Notes: a model not told the origin generated them from the sequence alone. Numbered from the stretch's first letter, positions 25,921-34,990 are shown. The stretch: 64,000 nt of DNA from Bacteroidales bacterium (GCA_017539045.1 JAFYHS010000012.1:45124-109123), one strand, 5' to 3'. Translations and numbers: made by a program.

Positions 25921-28900
25921 ATGTACACCCTTCACACCGATCCGCTCCACCGCATCGCTTATGCTACCGATGCCTCCGCCTATCGTGAAGTGCCGCAAGG
26001 CGTGGCCTTCCCCGAAAACGAACAGGATATCGTCTACCTCATACAAGAAGCCCAAGAGCGAAAGACCCATCTTATACCAAGAGCGGGAGGCACCTCCATC
26101 GCCGGACAGGTGGTGGGCAGCGGCATCGTGGTCGACATCAGCAAGCATTTCAAGAAGATCTTGGAAGTCAACGCCGAAGAACACTGGGCATGGGTACAGC
26201 CTGGCGTCGTCCTCGATGAACTCAACCTCGCCTTGGAGCCTTATGGGCTCTTCTTCAGCCCTGAGACCTCCACAAGCAACCGTTGCTGCATAGGCGGTAT
26301 GTTCGGCAACAACTCTTGCGGCTCCCATTCCCTCATCTATGGCAGCACACGTCATCATGTCCTGGAAGCCAAAGGCGTTTTGTGTGACGGCAGCATTGAG
26401 GTGTTTAAAGAATACACTATTAAAGAATTAGAAGAACGCTTTGGTCCCCGCTTTTGGGAAACTGACTGCTTATGTCATTCCGAGCAGGGGCAAGCGGGGA
26501 TGGAATCTATAAGCGGTCAGTTTCAGCAAACCTCATTAATCCAGAACATCTACGCACAACTCATCACTTGGACCATAGACGAGAAAACGGTACGGCTGAT
26601 TGAGGAAAACTATCCCGACAAGAGCTTGCGACGCCGTTCGTGCGGCTATGCCATCGATGAAGTCATCGAAGACCTCCATAATACCTCGAAACCGTTAGAA
26701 GACCGTACCATCAACCTGTGCAAGGTCTTGGCAGGCAGCGAAGGCACCTTGGCCTTCATCACCGAAATAAAAGTCGACCTCGATCCTTTGCCGCCCAAGG
26801 AGAAGATGGTGGTATGCGCCCATTGCGACACCTTGCAAAAGAGTTTTTTGGGTAACTTGGTCGCACTGAAATACCATCCTTCGGCCGTAGAGCTGATGGA
26901 CCGCAACATTCTGGAACTCAGCAAACAGAATGTAGAACAGCAGAAAAACCGCTTCTTCGTGCAAGGCGACCCTGCCGCCATTCTCATCATCGAGTTGCGT
27001 GGCGAGACGAAAGCCGAAATCGATGCCATTGCCGATGAACTCGAAAAGGCATTAATGGAAAATGAGGAGAAGCTGGTTTATGCCTGTTCACGTGTCTATG
27101 GCTCTGAGATCAGCAAGGTGTGGAGCCTGCGTAAGGCGGGCTTGGGTCTGCTCACCGGCATGAAAGGCGATGCCAAACCCATCGGCGTCATCGAAGACAC
27201 AGCCGTGGCACCCGAGAAACTGCCCGCCTATATGGCCGACTTCGCCCAGATGCTTGACGACCTTGGTTTGAGCTGTGTCTACCATGCCCATATCAGCACG
27301 GGCGAGCTGCACCTGCGACCCATCATCAACATCAAGGAAGCAGATGGCAAACGTAAGTTCCGCGAGGTGGCCTATCAAACCGCCCTACTGGTCAAGAAAT
27401 ACAAAGGCTCGCTGAGTGGCGAACACGGCGACGGCCGTCTGCGCGGCGAGTTCATACAGCTGCTCTACGGCGACGAGGTCTATGCCTTGATGCAAGACCT
27501 TAAAAAATGCTGGGATCCCAAACAAGTCTTCAACCTGCATAAGATTGTCGACACCCTGCCAATGGACAGCATGTTGCGTTTCGATGTGGAGCAACAATAT
27601 GCCATCGAGAAAGAACTCGGCGAGGGTAAGACCTACTACAACTGGAAGGCGGCATTCGACGAATGCAAGGTGGAGGGCGCCACGGGAGCCAAAAACCAAC
27701 TCCATGCCCTGATGTGCAGCATTGAACAATGCAACGGCGCCGGTGACTGCCGCAAGTCGAACCTCATCGGTGGCACGCTCTGTCCCGCCTTTAAGGTCAG
27801 CGGCGACGAGACCAAGGCCACCCGTGCCCGTGCCAACGTGTTGCGCGAGATTCTCACGAGAGGGTGGGGGAGTGAGGCTTTCGCCCAAGCCCTCAACAAA
27901 GACAAGAGCATCCTGAAATCGGAAGAGCTGGCCGAGGTGTTGGACAGCTGCCTGGCCTGCAAGGGCTGCCGCAGCGAGTGTCCCTCCAACGTCGACATGA
28001 CTCGTCTTCGTTCTGAGATCCTTCAGCACAAATATGATGTCGGCGGAATGCCGTTGCGTTCTTTTGCCGTGTCGAGGATGGCTACGGTGGAGCAATTTGG
28101 ACACCTCGTCTGGCCTATCTATAACCTCTTTGCCTCGTGGACGTTCTCTTCCAACATCATCAAGCGTATCATCAAGTTCTCCACCGAAAGAGACATCCCT
28201 ACGCTCAGCCGCGTGACGATGCGCAAAGCTGTGCAACAGGAATGCAGAAAACAACACGAAAAAGGCACAAAAGGCAAGGTTTACCTCTTTGCCGATGAGT
28301 TCACCAACTTCCAGGAAGCCGAACTTGGCTTGACCTTTGCCAAGCTGCTACTTCGATTAGGTTATGTGGTGGAGATACCGAGACATGTGGAGAGCGGCCG
28401 CGCCGCCATCTCAAAAGGCAACCTCAAGCTGGCCAAGAAGTTTGCCTTGAAGAATGTCAACATGTTGAAAGACAAGGTTTCGGAAGAAATGCCGCTCGTA
28501 GGCATTGAACCCTCATGCATCCTTAGCTTCCGCGACGAATATCCCGACCTGGTGCCCGCCGAGCTACGCTCTGAAGCCCAAAGGCTAGGCAGCAACGCCT
28601 TGCTTTTCGATGAGTTCATCATGCGTGAGGTGAAAGCTGGACGTATCGCTGCCAACGACTTCAAGACCGATGCCGTCGAGATTTGGCTCCACGGCCATTG
28701 CCACCAAAAAGCCTTGGTAGGCACCGAGAAGACCGTAGCCGCATTGAAGCTGCTACATAACGCCAAGGTCCACGTCATCCCCAGCGGCTGCTGCGGTATG
28801 GCAGGATCGTTTGGCTACGAGAAGGAACACTACAAGACTTCGTTGGCCATAGGCGAGATGGTGCTCTTCCCCACCATCCGCAAAGCCGTCGACAAGGCCG

Positions 28901-29019
28901 ATGACGTCACGCCCACCCTCATAGCTGCCCCTGGCACCTCATGCCGTCAGCAAATCCTCGACGGAACAGGAGTGCATGCCGCCCATCCTGTTGAGATTCT
29001 CTACCGATGGGTGAAATAA
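25921..29019 (+). CDS. FAD-linked oxidase fused to Fe-S oxidoreductase (D-2-hydroxyacid dehydrogenase type)
   Basis: A 1032-aa fusion. The N-terminal FAD_binding_4 domain has PRAGGTSIAGQVVG (~residues 54-67) and SNRCCIGGMFGNNSCGSHSL; the FAD-oxidase C domain follows, with SGEHGDGRLRGEF. Near residue 677 a 4Fe-4S motif CLACKGCRSECP appears, and two CCG-type segments close the protein (GHCHQKALVGT, ~923; PSGCCGMAGSFGYE, ~958). Such GlcD/Dld-like fusions oxidise 2-hydroxyacids such as D-lactate or glycolate and pass electrons to quinone. A palindromic element (26458-26524) is inserted in frame at residues ~180-201 without breaking the ORF. Confidence 0.9.
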   Translation: MYTLHTDPLHRIAYATDASAYREVPQGVAFPENEQDIVYLIQEAQERKTHLIPRAGGTSIAGQVVGSGIVVDISKHFKKILEVNAEEHWAWVQPGVVLDELNLALEPYGLFFSPETSTSNRCCIGGMFGNNSCGSHSLIYGSTRHHVLEAKGVLCDGSIEVFKEYTIKELEERFGPRFWETDCLCHSEQGQAGMESISGQFQQTSLIQNIYAQLITWTIDEKTVRLIEENYPDKSLRRRSCGYAIDEVIEDLHNTSKPLEDRTINLCKVLAGSEGTLAFITEIKVDLDPLPPKEKMVVCAHCDTLQKSFLGNLVALKYHPSAVELMDRNILELSKQNVEQQKNRFFVQGDPAAILIIELRGETKAEIDAIADELEKALMENEEKLVYACSRVYGSEISKVWSLRKAGLGLLTGMKGDAKPIGVIEDTAVAPEKLPAYMADFAQMLDDLGLSCVYHAHISTGELHLRPIINIKEADGKRKFREVAYQTALLVKKYKGSLSGEHGDGRLRGEFIQLLYGDEVYALMQDLKKCWDPKQVFNLHKIVDTLPMDSMLRFDVEQQYAIEKELGEGKTYYNWKAAFDECKVEGATGAKNQLHALMCSIEQCNGAGDCRKSNLIGGTLCPAFKVSGDETKATRARANVLREILTRGWGSEAFAQALNKDKSILKSEELAEVLDSCLACKGCRSECPSNVDMTRLRSEILQHKYDVGGMPLRSFAVSRMATVEQFGHLVWPIYNLFASWTFSSNIIKRIIKFSTERDIPTLSRVTMRKAVQQECRKQHEKGTKGKVYLFADEFTNFQEAELGLTFAKLLLRLGYVVEIPRHVESGRAAISKGNLKLAKKFALKNVNMLKDKVSEEMPLVGIEPSCILSFRDEYPDLVPAELRSEAQRLGSNALLFDEFIMREVKAGRIAANDFKTDAVEIWLHGHCHQKALVGTEKTVAALKLLHNAKVHVIPSGCCGMAGSFGYEKEHYKTSLAIGEMVLFPTIRKAVDKADDVTPTLIAAPGTSCRQQILDGTGVHAAHPVEILYRWVK
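26458..26524 (+). repeat. In-frame palindromic element with GTCATTCC..GGAATCT core
   Basis: Left arm GAAACTGACTGCTTAT (26458-26473) is an inverted copy of right arm ATAAGCGGTCAGTTTC (26509-26524) with one mismatch. Between them lies a 35-nt core starting GTCATTCC and ending GGAATCT. Related elements with different arms are at 42238-42307 (opposite orientation) and 62009-62112. Here it encodes about 22 extra residues in the FAD oxidase. Confidence 0.7.
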
Positions 29020-29052
29020 ACCTTTTGTCTTTGCAGTTCTATAAAAAAGCAC

Positions 29053-29061
29053 TAATTTTGC
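29053..29061 (+). promoter_or_regulatory. -7 promoter box of the DUF3298 lipoprotein gene
   Basis: TAATTTTGC, 28 bases before the ATG at 29090. Confidence 0.7.
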
Positions 29062-29089
29062 GACATATTAACCGATCAAAAAAACCATC

Positions 29090-29830
29090 ATGAAAAAAAT
29101 CATCATCCCTATCGCATTCCTTCTCCTGGTTGCAGTAGGATGCCGTCACACTCCGGACAACGAAGTGGAAACCAAGACGTATACCCTCGTTGACAGCATG
29201 TATTTCGAAAACGAGTTCGACGCAGGCTATTCTTATTACACCATCAACCTTGACCTGCCTATCACCAACAACGACAGCCTACGCATGAGCATTTTGCATT
29301 GGATGCTCTCGCCCGAAACAGAGGATTACAAGGCGTTTGTGCAAGAAGACAGAGACGGCTTCTTTGCCGAAGACGGCAACGAACCCCATTCGGCCTTAGA
29401 AGAGAACTACACCCTTTCGGAGCAGACCGACCACTACGTCACCTACACCACCGAGGGCTATCTTTACACTGGAGGCGCCCATCCCATGCCTTGGTATTAC
29501 GGCACCACCTTCAGCAAGATCGACGGCAGTATCGTGGGCTACGACATGTTTGACGACACCATCAGCCTCAAGCATATCGTCACCGAGAACATCCACAAAC
29601 AATACTTCGACAAATACAACACCGAAGAAGAGGAATACTTCTTTGAGCCCGAGGAGACCTTCGCGCTGCCCGAAAACGAGCCCTGGGTCGAAACCGACAG
29701 CGTGGTGTTTTGCTATGGTGCCTACGAAATCGCCCCTTATGCCGCCGGCATGCCGCTGTGTAAGATTTCAAAAGAAGAACTGCAACCTTACCTGAGCCAA
29801 AAGGGCAAAAAGTTGCTCGGCGTTGAATAA
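29090..29830 (+). CDS. DUF3298/RsiV-like lipoprotein
   Basis: A 246-aa lipoprotein (lipobox VAVGC, Cys18). A DUF4163-like N-terminal part (YYTINLDLPITNNDSLRMSI) is followed by a DUF3298 domain with the characteristic YTGGAHP sequence and a C-terminal GAYEIAPYAAGMP segment. The fold is that of RsiV, the lysozyme-binding anti-sigma factor, but without its cytoplasmic part, so only a ligand-binding periplasmic or surface role can be suggested. It is followed 10 bp later by a glycosyltransferase. Confidence 0.85.
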   Translation: MKKIIIPIAFLLLVAVGCRHTPDNEVETKTYTLVDSMYFENEFDAGYSYYTINLDLPITNNDSLRMSILHWMLSPETEDYKAFVQEDRDGFFAEDGNEPHSALEENYTLSEQTDHYVTYTTEGYLYTGGAHPMPWYYGTTFSKIDGSIVGYDMFDDTISLKHIVTENIHKQYFDKYNTEEEEYFFEPEETFALPENEPWVETDSVVFCYGAYEIAPYAAGMPLCKISKEELQPYLSQKGKKLLGVE

Positions 29831-29839
29831 CCTATAGCC

Positions 29840-30595
29840 GTGGAAAACCTGCCGCTCGTATCGGTCATCATGCCTTGCTACAACATGGAAAACTATGTTG
29901 CCGACAGCATTGCATCCGTGCAACGGCAAAGCTATCCCCATTGGGAGCTCCTCATCGTCGACGACGCCTCGACCGACAGGACCGAGCAGATCGTCAAAGA
30001 CCTGGCCGACCAGGACGAAAGAATCCATTTTTTCGCCAAAGACCAGCACTCGGGCATCGCAGACACGCGTAACCAATGCATCCAAATGGCCCAAGGTCGT
30101 TTCTTGGCCTTCCTTGATTCCGACGACATCTGGCATCCTGAAAAAATGGAAACCCAAGTTCGGTTCATGTTGGATAAAGGCATAGGATTCACCTATACAA
30201 CCTACGATTGGATCGACGAGACCGGCCAAACGCTAAGCAAATCCATCAACACCATAGGCAACCTTGATTATAAGGCCTATCTACGCAACACCATCATCGG
30301 CTGCTCAACCGTCATAGTCGACACCGCTATTGTGGGTGAGGTCGTCGTACCTCGCTTCCGCACCAGCGAAGATGCCGCAACCTGGCTCAACATCCTCAAA
30401 AAAGGATTTTTGGCTTACGCATTGGACAAGCCTTTGGTCTCCTACCGAATCAGAAGGAAATCGGCGAGTTCGAACAAATTCAAAGCCGCTGCCGACCTGT
30501 GGAAGGTATACCGCCAAAACGAAAAACTACCCTTTTTCGAAGCCCTCTATTACTTTAGCTGCTACGCCTTCAACGCCATAAAAAAACGTCTCTGA
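29840..30595 (+). CDS. Glycosyltransferase family 2 (GTG start)
   Basis: A 251-aa GT-A fold glycosyltransferase. The N-terminus VSVIMPCYNMENYV, LLIVDDASTDRT (nucleotide-binding Asp pair) and LAFLDSDDIWHPEKME (DxD motif) define family GT2. No membrane helices are evident. The GTG at 29840 is the only start that keeps the first beta-strand. The stop TGA overlaps the next ATG by one base (TGATG), indicating coupled translation. Probably adds a sugar to a surface polysaccharide; donor and acceptor are unknown. Confidence 0.9.
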   Translation: MENLPLVSVIMPCYNMENYVADSIASVQRQSYPHWELLIVDDASTDRTEQIVKDLADQDERIHFFAKDQHSGIADTRNQCIQMAQGRFLAFLDSDDIWHPEKMETQVRFMLDKGIGFTYTTYDWIDETGQTLSKSINTIGNLDYKAYLRNTIIGCSTVIVDTAIVGEVVVPRFRTSEDAATWLNILKKGFLAYALDKPLVSYRIRRKSASSNKFKAAADLWKVYRQNEKLPFFEALYYFSCYAFNAIKKRL

Positions 30596-31398
30596 TGAAA
30601 GAATACCACATCTATCGTAAGGCATGGCGTTTTGACGGCGCGCCCCACAAGGAGACCCGACTGGAAAAAAAGGACTGGCGGGCACTCTTGAAAGAAGGCG
30701 GTCTCATGGTAAGAAACACCTACAACTTTGACTGCCCGGGAGAAACTTGTTTTTGGCATGTCATCAAAGACCGATTTGGAGGCATGGAAGAACTGACATC
30801 AAAAACAAGAAACCGCATCATCAAGGCTTTTGATCATCTCGAATTCAAGATGATAGATCGCTCTATAGTTCAAAGCCAAGGCTATCCTATCCTCAAGGCC
30901 ACCTACGAGGATTATGCAGTTTCGGACAGAGTCATGTCGACAGAAGTCTTTGAGGAGTATTTCAAACGGTTTTACACAAAGGACTGCGACTGTTGGGGTG
31001 TTTACGACAAAGAGGACGGACAACTCGTAGGATTCCAAGTCAATTGGCTTTGGGACGATGCCTGTCAGTACGACCTGATAGGAATACTTCCCAAGTACAA
31101 ACGCAACCAGACGTTTCCCTATTATGGGCTGTTCTATACCATGAACCAATACTACCTGCAGGAAAAAGGCCTTAAGTACGTAACGGATGGTACGCGCAGT
31201 GTAAGCGAACACTCAAACATCCAGCCCTTCATGATGGAGAAGTTCAACTTCCGTAAGGCCTATTGCCAACTCGAAATCCATTACCAATGGTGGATGAAAG
31301 CAGCGGTCAACCTCTTGTATCCATTCCGCAACATCATCCCGATTCCCAGCATCAAGGCCATCCTCAACATGGAAGCCATGCAGAGGGGAAGGAAATAA
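30595..31398 (+). CDS. Putative GNAT/FemAB-like acyltransferase
   Basis: A 267-aa soluble protein. A central segment (DKEDGQLVGFQVNWLWDDAC followed by YDLIGILPKYKRNQTFPYYG) resembles the beta-strand and acetyl-CoA-binding region of GNAT-fold transferases, and EHSNIQPFMMEKFNFRKAYC resembles their C-terminal part. This identification rests on pattern only; no catalytic residue can be named. It is translationally coupled to the GT2 gene, so a role in decorating the same glycan is plausible. Confidence 0.5.
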   Translation: MKEYHIYRKAWRFDGAPHKETRLEKKDWRALLKEGGLMVRNTYNFDCPGETCFWHVIKDRFGGMEELTSKTRNRIIKAFDHLEFKMIDRSIVQSQGYPILKATYEDYAVSDRVMSTEVFEEYFKRFYTKDCDCWGVYDKEDGQLVGFQVNWLWDDACQYDLIGILPKYKRNQTFPYYGLFYTMNQYYLQEKGLKYVTDGTRSVSEHSNIQPFMMEKFNFRKAYCQLEIHYQWWMKAAVNLLYPFRNIIPIPSIKAILNMEAMQRGRK

Positions 31399-31428
31399 AA
31401 AAACCCCCTAGATTCGGGAGAATCTAGG
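31397..31428 (-). terminator. Rho-independent terminator for tRNA-Asn
   Basis: CCTAGATTC (31407-31415) pairs with GAATCTAGG (31420-31428), loop GGGA. On the minus strand the hairpin is followed by T7 (31397-31403). It abuts the stop of the plus-strand acyltransferase gene, where no T-run follows, so it mainly serves the tRNA. Confidence 0.8.
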
Positions 31429-31464
31429 AGGCCAAAAAATTAATAACATGAAACATAAAAATCG

Positions 31465-31538
31465 CGCCCCCTTCAGGACTTGAACCTGAGACCCCCTGAT
31501 TAACAGTCAGATGCTCTAACCAACTGAGCTAAGGAGGC
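31465..31538 (-). tRNA. tRNA-Asn (anticodon GTT), CCA not encoded
   Basis: A cloverleaf of 74 nt without CCA. Acceptor GCCTCCT pairs with AGGGGGC, D-arm GCTC..GAGC, anticodon loop CTGTTAA giving GTT, T-stem TCAGG/CCTGA with loop TTCAAGT. The bases after the discriminator read CGA, so CCA must be added enzymatically, in contrast to tRNA-Thr at 6233. Confidence 0.93.
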
Positions 31539-31575
31539 TGCACGATGTCATAGAACTAATTCTCTGTTTGCGGCT

Positions 31576-31584
31576 GCAAAAATA
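31576..31584 (-). promoter_or_regulatory. -7 promoter box of tRNA-Asn
   Basis: TATTTTTGC on the minus strand, 37 bases from the tRNA 5' end, the same spacing as at tRNA-Thr. Confidence 0.65.
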
Positions 31585-31707
31585 CAGCTTTTTTCAATAC
31601 CGACAATCTTTTTCATACAAAAAATTGAATTTTTTATTTATCTAATTGATTATCAATAAGTAAATTTTTACCTTTATAGATTCCATTTGAGAAATCTGAT
31701 TATTTCT

Positions 31708-31716
31708 TACCTTTGC
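31708..31716 (+). promoter_or_regulatory. -7 promoter box of the PfkB kinase gene
   Basis: TACCTTTGC, 8 bases before an ATG at 31725 and 20 bases before the ATG at 31737. The spacing favours the second start unless the mRNA is leaderless. Confidence 0.65.
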
Positions 31717-31736
31717 AGCTCCAAATGAAAATCACC

Positions 31737-32717
31737 ATGACAAATAAGAAAATACTCGGCATCGGAAGTGCCTTGGTCGACATCATGACCCAGATTCCCG
31801 ATGAAAACATCCTGAAAGAGCTCAACCTCCCTAAGGGAAGCATGACTTACGTCGACGCCCAGACTTCGGTTGAAATTGGCAAGAAGCTGGCTTATCTTGG
31901 CAACCAGATGGCCTCGGGGGGCTCGGCGGCCAACACCATGAGCGGCCTCGCCCAACTCGGCATCGAAGCAGGCTTTCTCAGCAAAATCGGCGATGACGAA
32001 GTGGGACGTTTCTTTGAGAAGCAGATGACCGAAACACACGTCAAACCCCAAATGCTGAAGAGCGCTACACCTTCAGGTCGTGTGCAAGCGCTTGTCACCG
32101 CCGACGGTGAACGTACCTTTGCCACCTGCCTTGGCGCAGCCGCGGAGATGTGTGCTGACGACATCCGTCCCGAACTTTTCGAAGGCTGGGATGTCTTATA
32201 CGTGGAGGGCTACCTCGTCGCCAATCCCACCATGCTGGATAAGGCCGTGACGACCGCCAAAGCGGCAGGTCTGAAAATCGCCATCGACATGGCCAGCTAT
32301 AACGTGGTGGAAGAAAGCCGTGACTATTTCATGCAGCTGATCGAAAACTACGTGGATTACGTGTTCGCCAACGAGCAGGAAGCCTTCGCGCTGACGGGTA
32401 TGGAATCGCTCCAAGCCTTGGATTTCCTCGCCTCACATTGCGAGATCGCCGTGGTGAAAGTGGGCGCCAAGGGTGCCTACATCAAGCGTGGCAATGAAAT
32501 GGTGACCATCCCTCCCATGAAAACCAATGTCATCGATACCAATGGTGCCGGTGATATGTGGGCTGCCGGATTCATGGCCGGTCTGGTCAAAGGCGAAAAC
32601 CTGGCCAAATGTGGCCAAATGGGAGCCATCGTGGCTGCTAATGTCATCGAGGTCTTGGGCACGAAGATGGATGCCGAAAGATGGGGTAAAATACATGAAG
32701 CCATTACAAATTTGTAA
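31737..32717 (+). CDS. PfkB family carbohydrate/nucleoside kinase (adenosine kinase-like)
   Basis: About 326 aa from the ATG at 31737 (an ATG at 31725 would add four residues). PfkB signatures: ILGIGSALVDIM at the N-terminus, the GG motif MASGGSAANTMSGLAQLG, and the C-terminal anion-hole motif NVIDTNGAGDMWAAGFMAGL with the catalytic Asp in GAGD. The closest group by feel is the Bacteroidota adenosine kinase/ribokinase-like set, but substrate cannot be assigned from sequence alone. It is monocistronic, with its own promoter; the next promoter is at 32748. Confidence 0.88.
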   Translation: MTNKKILGIGSALVDIMTQIPDENILKELNLPKGSMTYVDAQTSVEIGKKLAYLGNQMASGGSAANTMSGLAQLGIEAGFLSKIGDDEVGRFFEKQMTETHVKPQMLKSATPSGRVQALVTADGERTFATCLGAAAEMCADDIRPELFEGWDVLYVEGYLVANPTMLDKAVTTAKAAGLKIAIDMASYNVVEESRDYFMQLIENYVDYVFANEQEAFALTGMESLQALDFLASHCEIAVVKVGAKGAYIKRGNEMVTIPPMKTNVIDTNGAGDMWAAGFMAGLVKGENLAKCGQMGAIVAANVIEVLGTKMDAERWGKIHEAITNL

Positions 32718-32747
32718 TTAATTAGGTGGAGGTATCATTATATTTCG

Positions 32748-32756
32748 TACCTTTGC
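32748..32756 (+). promoter_or_regulatory. -7 promoter box of the EF-G2-like gene
   Basis: TACCTTTGC followed by a ~60-nt leader. The leader contains the palindrome TTTTCGCGAAAA (32771-32782), extended by near-matching flanks (32768-32785), a possible operator or stem. Confidence 0.7.
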
Positions 32757-32816
32757 GCCCACTTAAGTATTTTTCGCGAAAAGTAAATATTTAATAATTA
32801 GCTAGTTAGATAAAAA

Positions 32817-34952
32817 ATGAAGGAATTCCAAACAAAAGACATCCGTAACGTTGCCCTTATCGGTGCAGCTAAATCGGGTAAGACCACGCTTGCCGAAAAC
32901 ATGCTTTTCGAAGGCAAGCTCATCAACAGAAAAGGTAGCACCGACGAGAAGAACACCGTCTCCGACTACCGTGCCATCGAGATGGAGCGTCAGATTTCGG
33001 TGAACGCTTCCATGATGTACACCCTCTACAACGACAAGAAGATCAACATCCTGGACACCCCTGGTTTCAGCGACTTCTCGGGCGACATCGTCAGCTGCCT
33101 CTACGCTGCCGACATGGCCGTCTGCACCGTCAACGCCCAATCGGGTGTTGAAGCCACCACGGAGAACGCCTGGCGTCACGCTGCCAACACCAACAAGCCT
33201 GTTGTGTTCTTCATGAACCAACTCGACCACAGCAACGCCAACTTCGACAACACGGTCCGCGAGCTGAAAGAGTATTTCGGCGACAAGGTCACGCCTATCC
33301 AATATCCCGTCAACGCCGGTGAGGACTTCAACGCCGTCATCGACCTGATCATGATGAAGATGCTGGTCTTCAAGAACGGCAACGGCGCTCCTGAGATCCA
33401 GGACATCCCCGCCGCCGAGATGGCCAAGGCCGAAGAGCTGCACAACAACCTCATCGAGCACGCCGCCGAAGGTGAAGAGGCTCTGATGGAGAAGTTCTTC
33501 GAAGAGATGACCCTGAGCGAAGAGGATATGGAACGCGGTATCCACCTGGGTATCGTCAACCGTGAGATGTTCCCCGTGCTGTGCGGCGCTGCCAAGCGTG
33601 GCGTGGGTGTCACCCGTCTGATGGACTTCCTCATCAACGCCTGCCCGTCGCCTGCCGACATGCCGGCTATCAAAGCCAACAACGGCCAAGAATTCCACAA
33701 CAGCGTCGACGACCCGACCGCTCTGTTCATCTTCAAGGTGACCACCGAGCAGAACCTCGGTGATGTGGCCTGGATGCGCATCTACGGAGGCACCGTGGTG
33801 AAGAGCCAAGACCTCATCAACCCGCGTACGGGCAATAAGGAGCGTCTGTCGCAGCTGCTCGTCTTCCGCGGCAAGAACCGTGAAGAGATCGAGAAAGCCA
33901 ACGCTGGCGATATCATCTGCACCATCAAGCTGAAAGACGGCCGCATCGGCGATTCGCTGGTCGACGCCAAGGCCGCCGAAGCCACCTTCCCCGAGATCCC
34001 GTTCCCGACCCCGATCTTCTCGATCGCCGTCAAGGCCGTCAACTCACAAGAAGACGAAAAGCTGGGTAGCATCCTCAACGACATCCACAAGACCGACCCG
34101 ACCGTCATCGCAGCCATGTCGCGCGAACTGCGCCAGAACATCCTGCAATGCCAGGGCGAATATCACTTCAACACCCTGAAGTGGTACTTCGACAACGTCT
34201 ATAAGATCGCCATCGAGACGGCTTCGCCGAAGATCCCGTATCGTGAGACCATCACCAAGAGCGCTAGCGCCAGCTACCGTCACAAGAAACAATCCGGTGG
34301 TAGCGGTCAGTTCGGTGAGGTGCACATGCAACTGGCTCCTTACTTCGAGGGTTACACCGACCCGAGCGAACTGCAGGTGCGCGACAAGCAAGAGTACGAA
34401 CTGCCTTGGGGCGGTAAGCTCATCTTCGCCAACTGCGTCGTCGGTGGTGCCATCGATGCCCGCTTCATGCCCGCCATCCTGAAGGGTGTCAACGAGCGCC
34501 TCGAGCAAGGCCCGCTGACCGGTTCTTATGCCCGCGACATCATCGTCTACATCTACGACGGTAAGATGCACCCGGTCGATTCCAACGAAATGGCCTTTAA
34601 GATCGCCGGTCGTATGGCCTTCAGCGCCGCCTTTAAGAACGCTGGCCCGAAGATCATGGAACCCATCTACGACCTCGACGTGCGCATGCCCGCCGACCTC
34701 ATGGGTGCCGTCATGACTGACCTGCAAGGCCGTCGCGCCATCGTCATGGGTATGGACAGCGACCATAACTACCAGACCATCCACGCCAAGGTTCCGTTGG
34801 CCGAGATGGACCGCTATTCCACCTCACTGAGCTCGCTGACTTCGGGCCGTGGCACCTTCACGATGAAGTATGCTGAATATCAGCAAGTGCCTACCGATGT
34901 GCAGAACCGCCTCCTCAAGGAGTACGAAGAGAGCCAGAAGGAAGAAGAATAA
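32817..34952 (+). CDS. EF-G2-like translational GTPase paralogue lacking catalytic residues
   Basis: A 711-aa protein with all five EF-G domains. The P-loop is GAAKSGKTT (residues 16-24). The switch II motif reads DTPGFSDF (80-87) instead of DTPGHVDF, so the His needed for GTP hydrolysis is Phe, and the G4 motif is NQLD (134-137) instead of NKMD. These match the Bacteroides EF-G2 paralogue, reported to support translocation without GTPase activity and to be induced under carbon limitation. Codons are strongly C-ending, suggesting high expression. Own promoter and a strong terminator (34985) make it monocistronic. The canonical fusA is not in the window. Confidence 0.88.
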   Translation: MKEFQTKDIRNVALIGAAKSGKTTLAENMLFEGKLINRKGSTDEKNTVSDYRAIEMERQISVNASMMYTLYNDKKINILDTPGFSDFSGDIVSCLYAADMAVCTVNAQSGVEATTENAWRHAANTNKPVVFFMNQLDHSNANFDNTVRELKEYFGDKVTPIQYPVNAGEDFNAVIDLIMMKMLVFKNGNGAPEIQDIPAAEMAKAEELHNNLIEHAAEGEEALMEKFFEEMTLSEEDMERGIHLGIVNREMFPVLCGAAKRGVGVTRLMDFLINACPSPADMPAIKANNGQEFHNSVDDPTALFIFKVTTEQNLGDVAWMRIYGGTVVKSQDLINPRTGNKERLSQLLVFRGKNREEIEKANAGDIICTIKLKDGRIGDSLVDAKAAEATFPEIPFPTPIFSIAVKAVNSQEDEKLGSILNDIHKTDPTVIAAMSRELRQNILQCQGEYHFNTLKWYFDNVYKIAIETASPKIPYRETITKSASASYRHKKQSGGSGQFGEVHMQLAPYFEGYTDPSELQVRDKQEYELPWGGKLIFANCVVGGAIDARFMPAILKGVNERLEQGPLTGSYARDIIVYIYDGKMHPVDSNEMAFKIAGRMAFSAAFKNAGPKIMEPIYDLDVRMPADLMGAVMTDLQGRRAIVMGMDSDHNYQTIHAKVPLAEMDRYSTSLSSLTSGRGTFTMKYAEYQQVPTDVQNRLLKEYEESQKEEE

Positions 34953-34990
34953 AAGAGTATTTTTTCATAAGTATTGCATTTTTTCCCCGC
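34953..34990 (+). repeat. Duplicated 38-bp terminator leader, copy 1
   Basis: The 38 bases immediately after the EF-G2 stop, from AAGAGTATTTTTTCATAAG into the CCCCGC of the terminator stem, are identical to 40163-40200. Each copy follows a stop codon and leads into a terminator. Confidence 0.85.

Noticed and set aside
27385-28257. 290-aa minus-strand ORF opposite the FAD/Fe-S oxidase
   Set aside because: Antisense shadow; the plus strand has intact Fe-S and FAD motifs throughout.
32802-33809. 335-aa minus-strand ORF and a 246-aa one (34044-34784) opposite EF-G2
   Set aside because: Shadows caused by strong C-ending codon bias; composition (His/Val/Asp-rich) is not protein-like.
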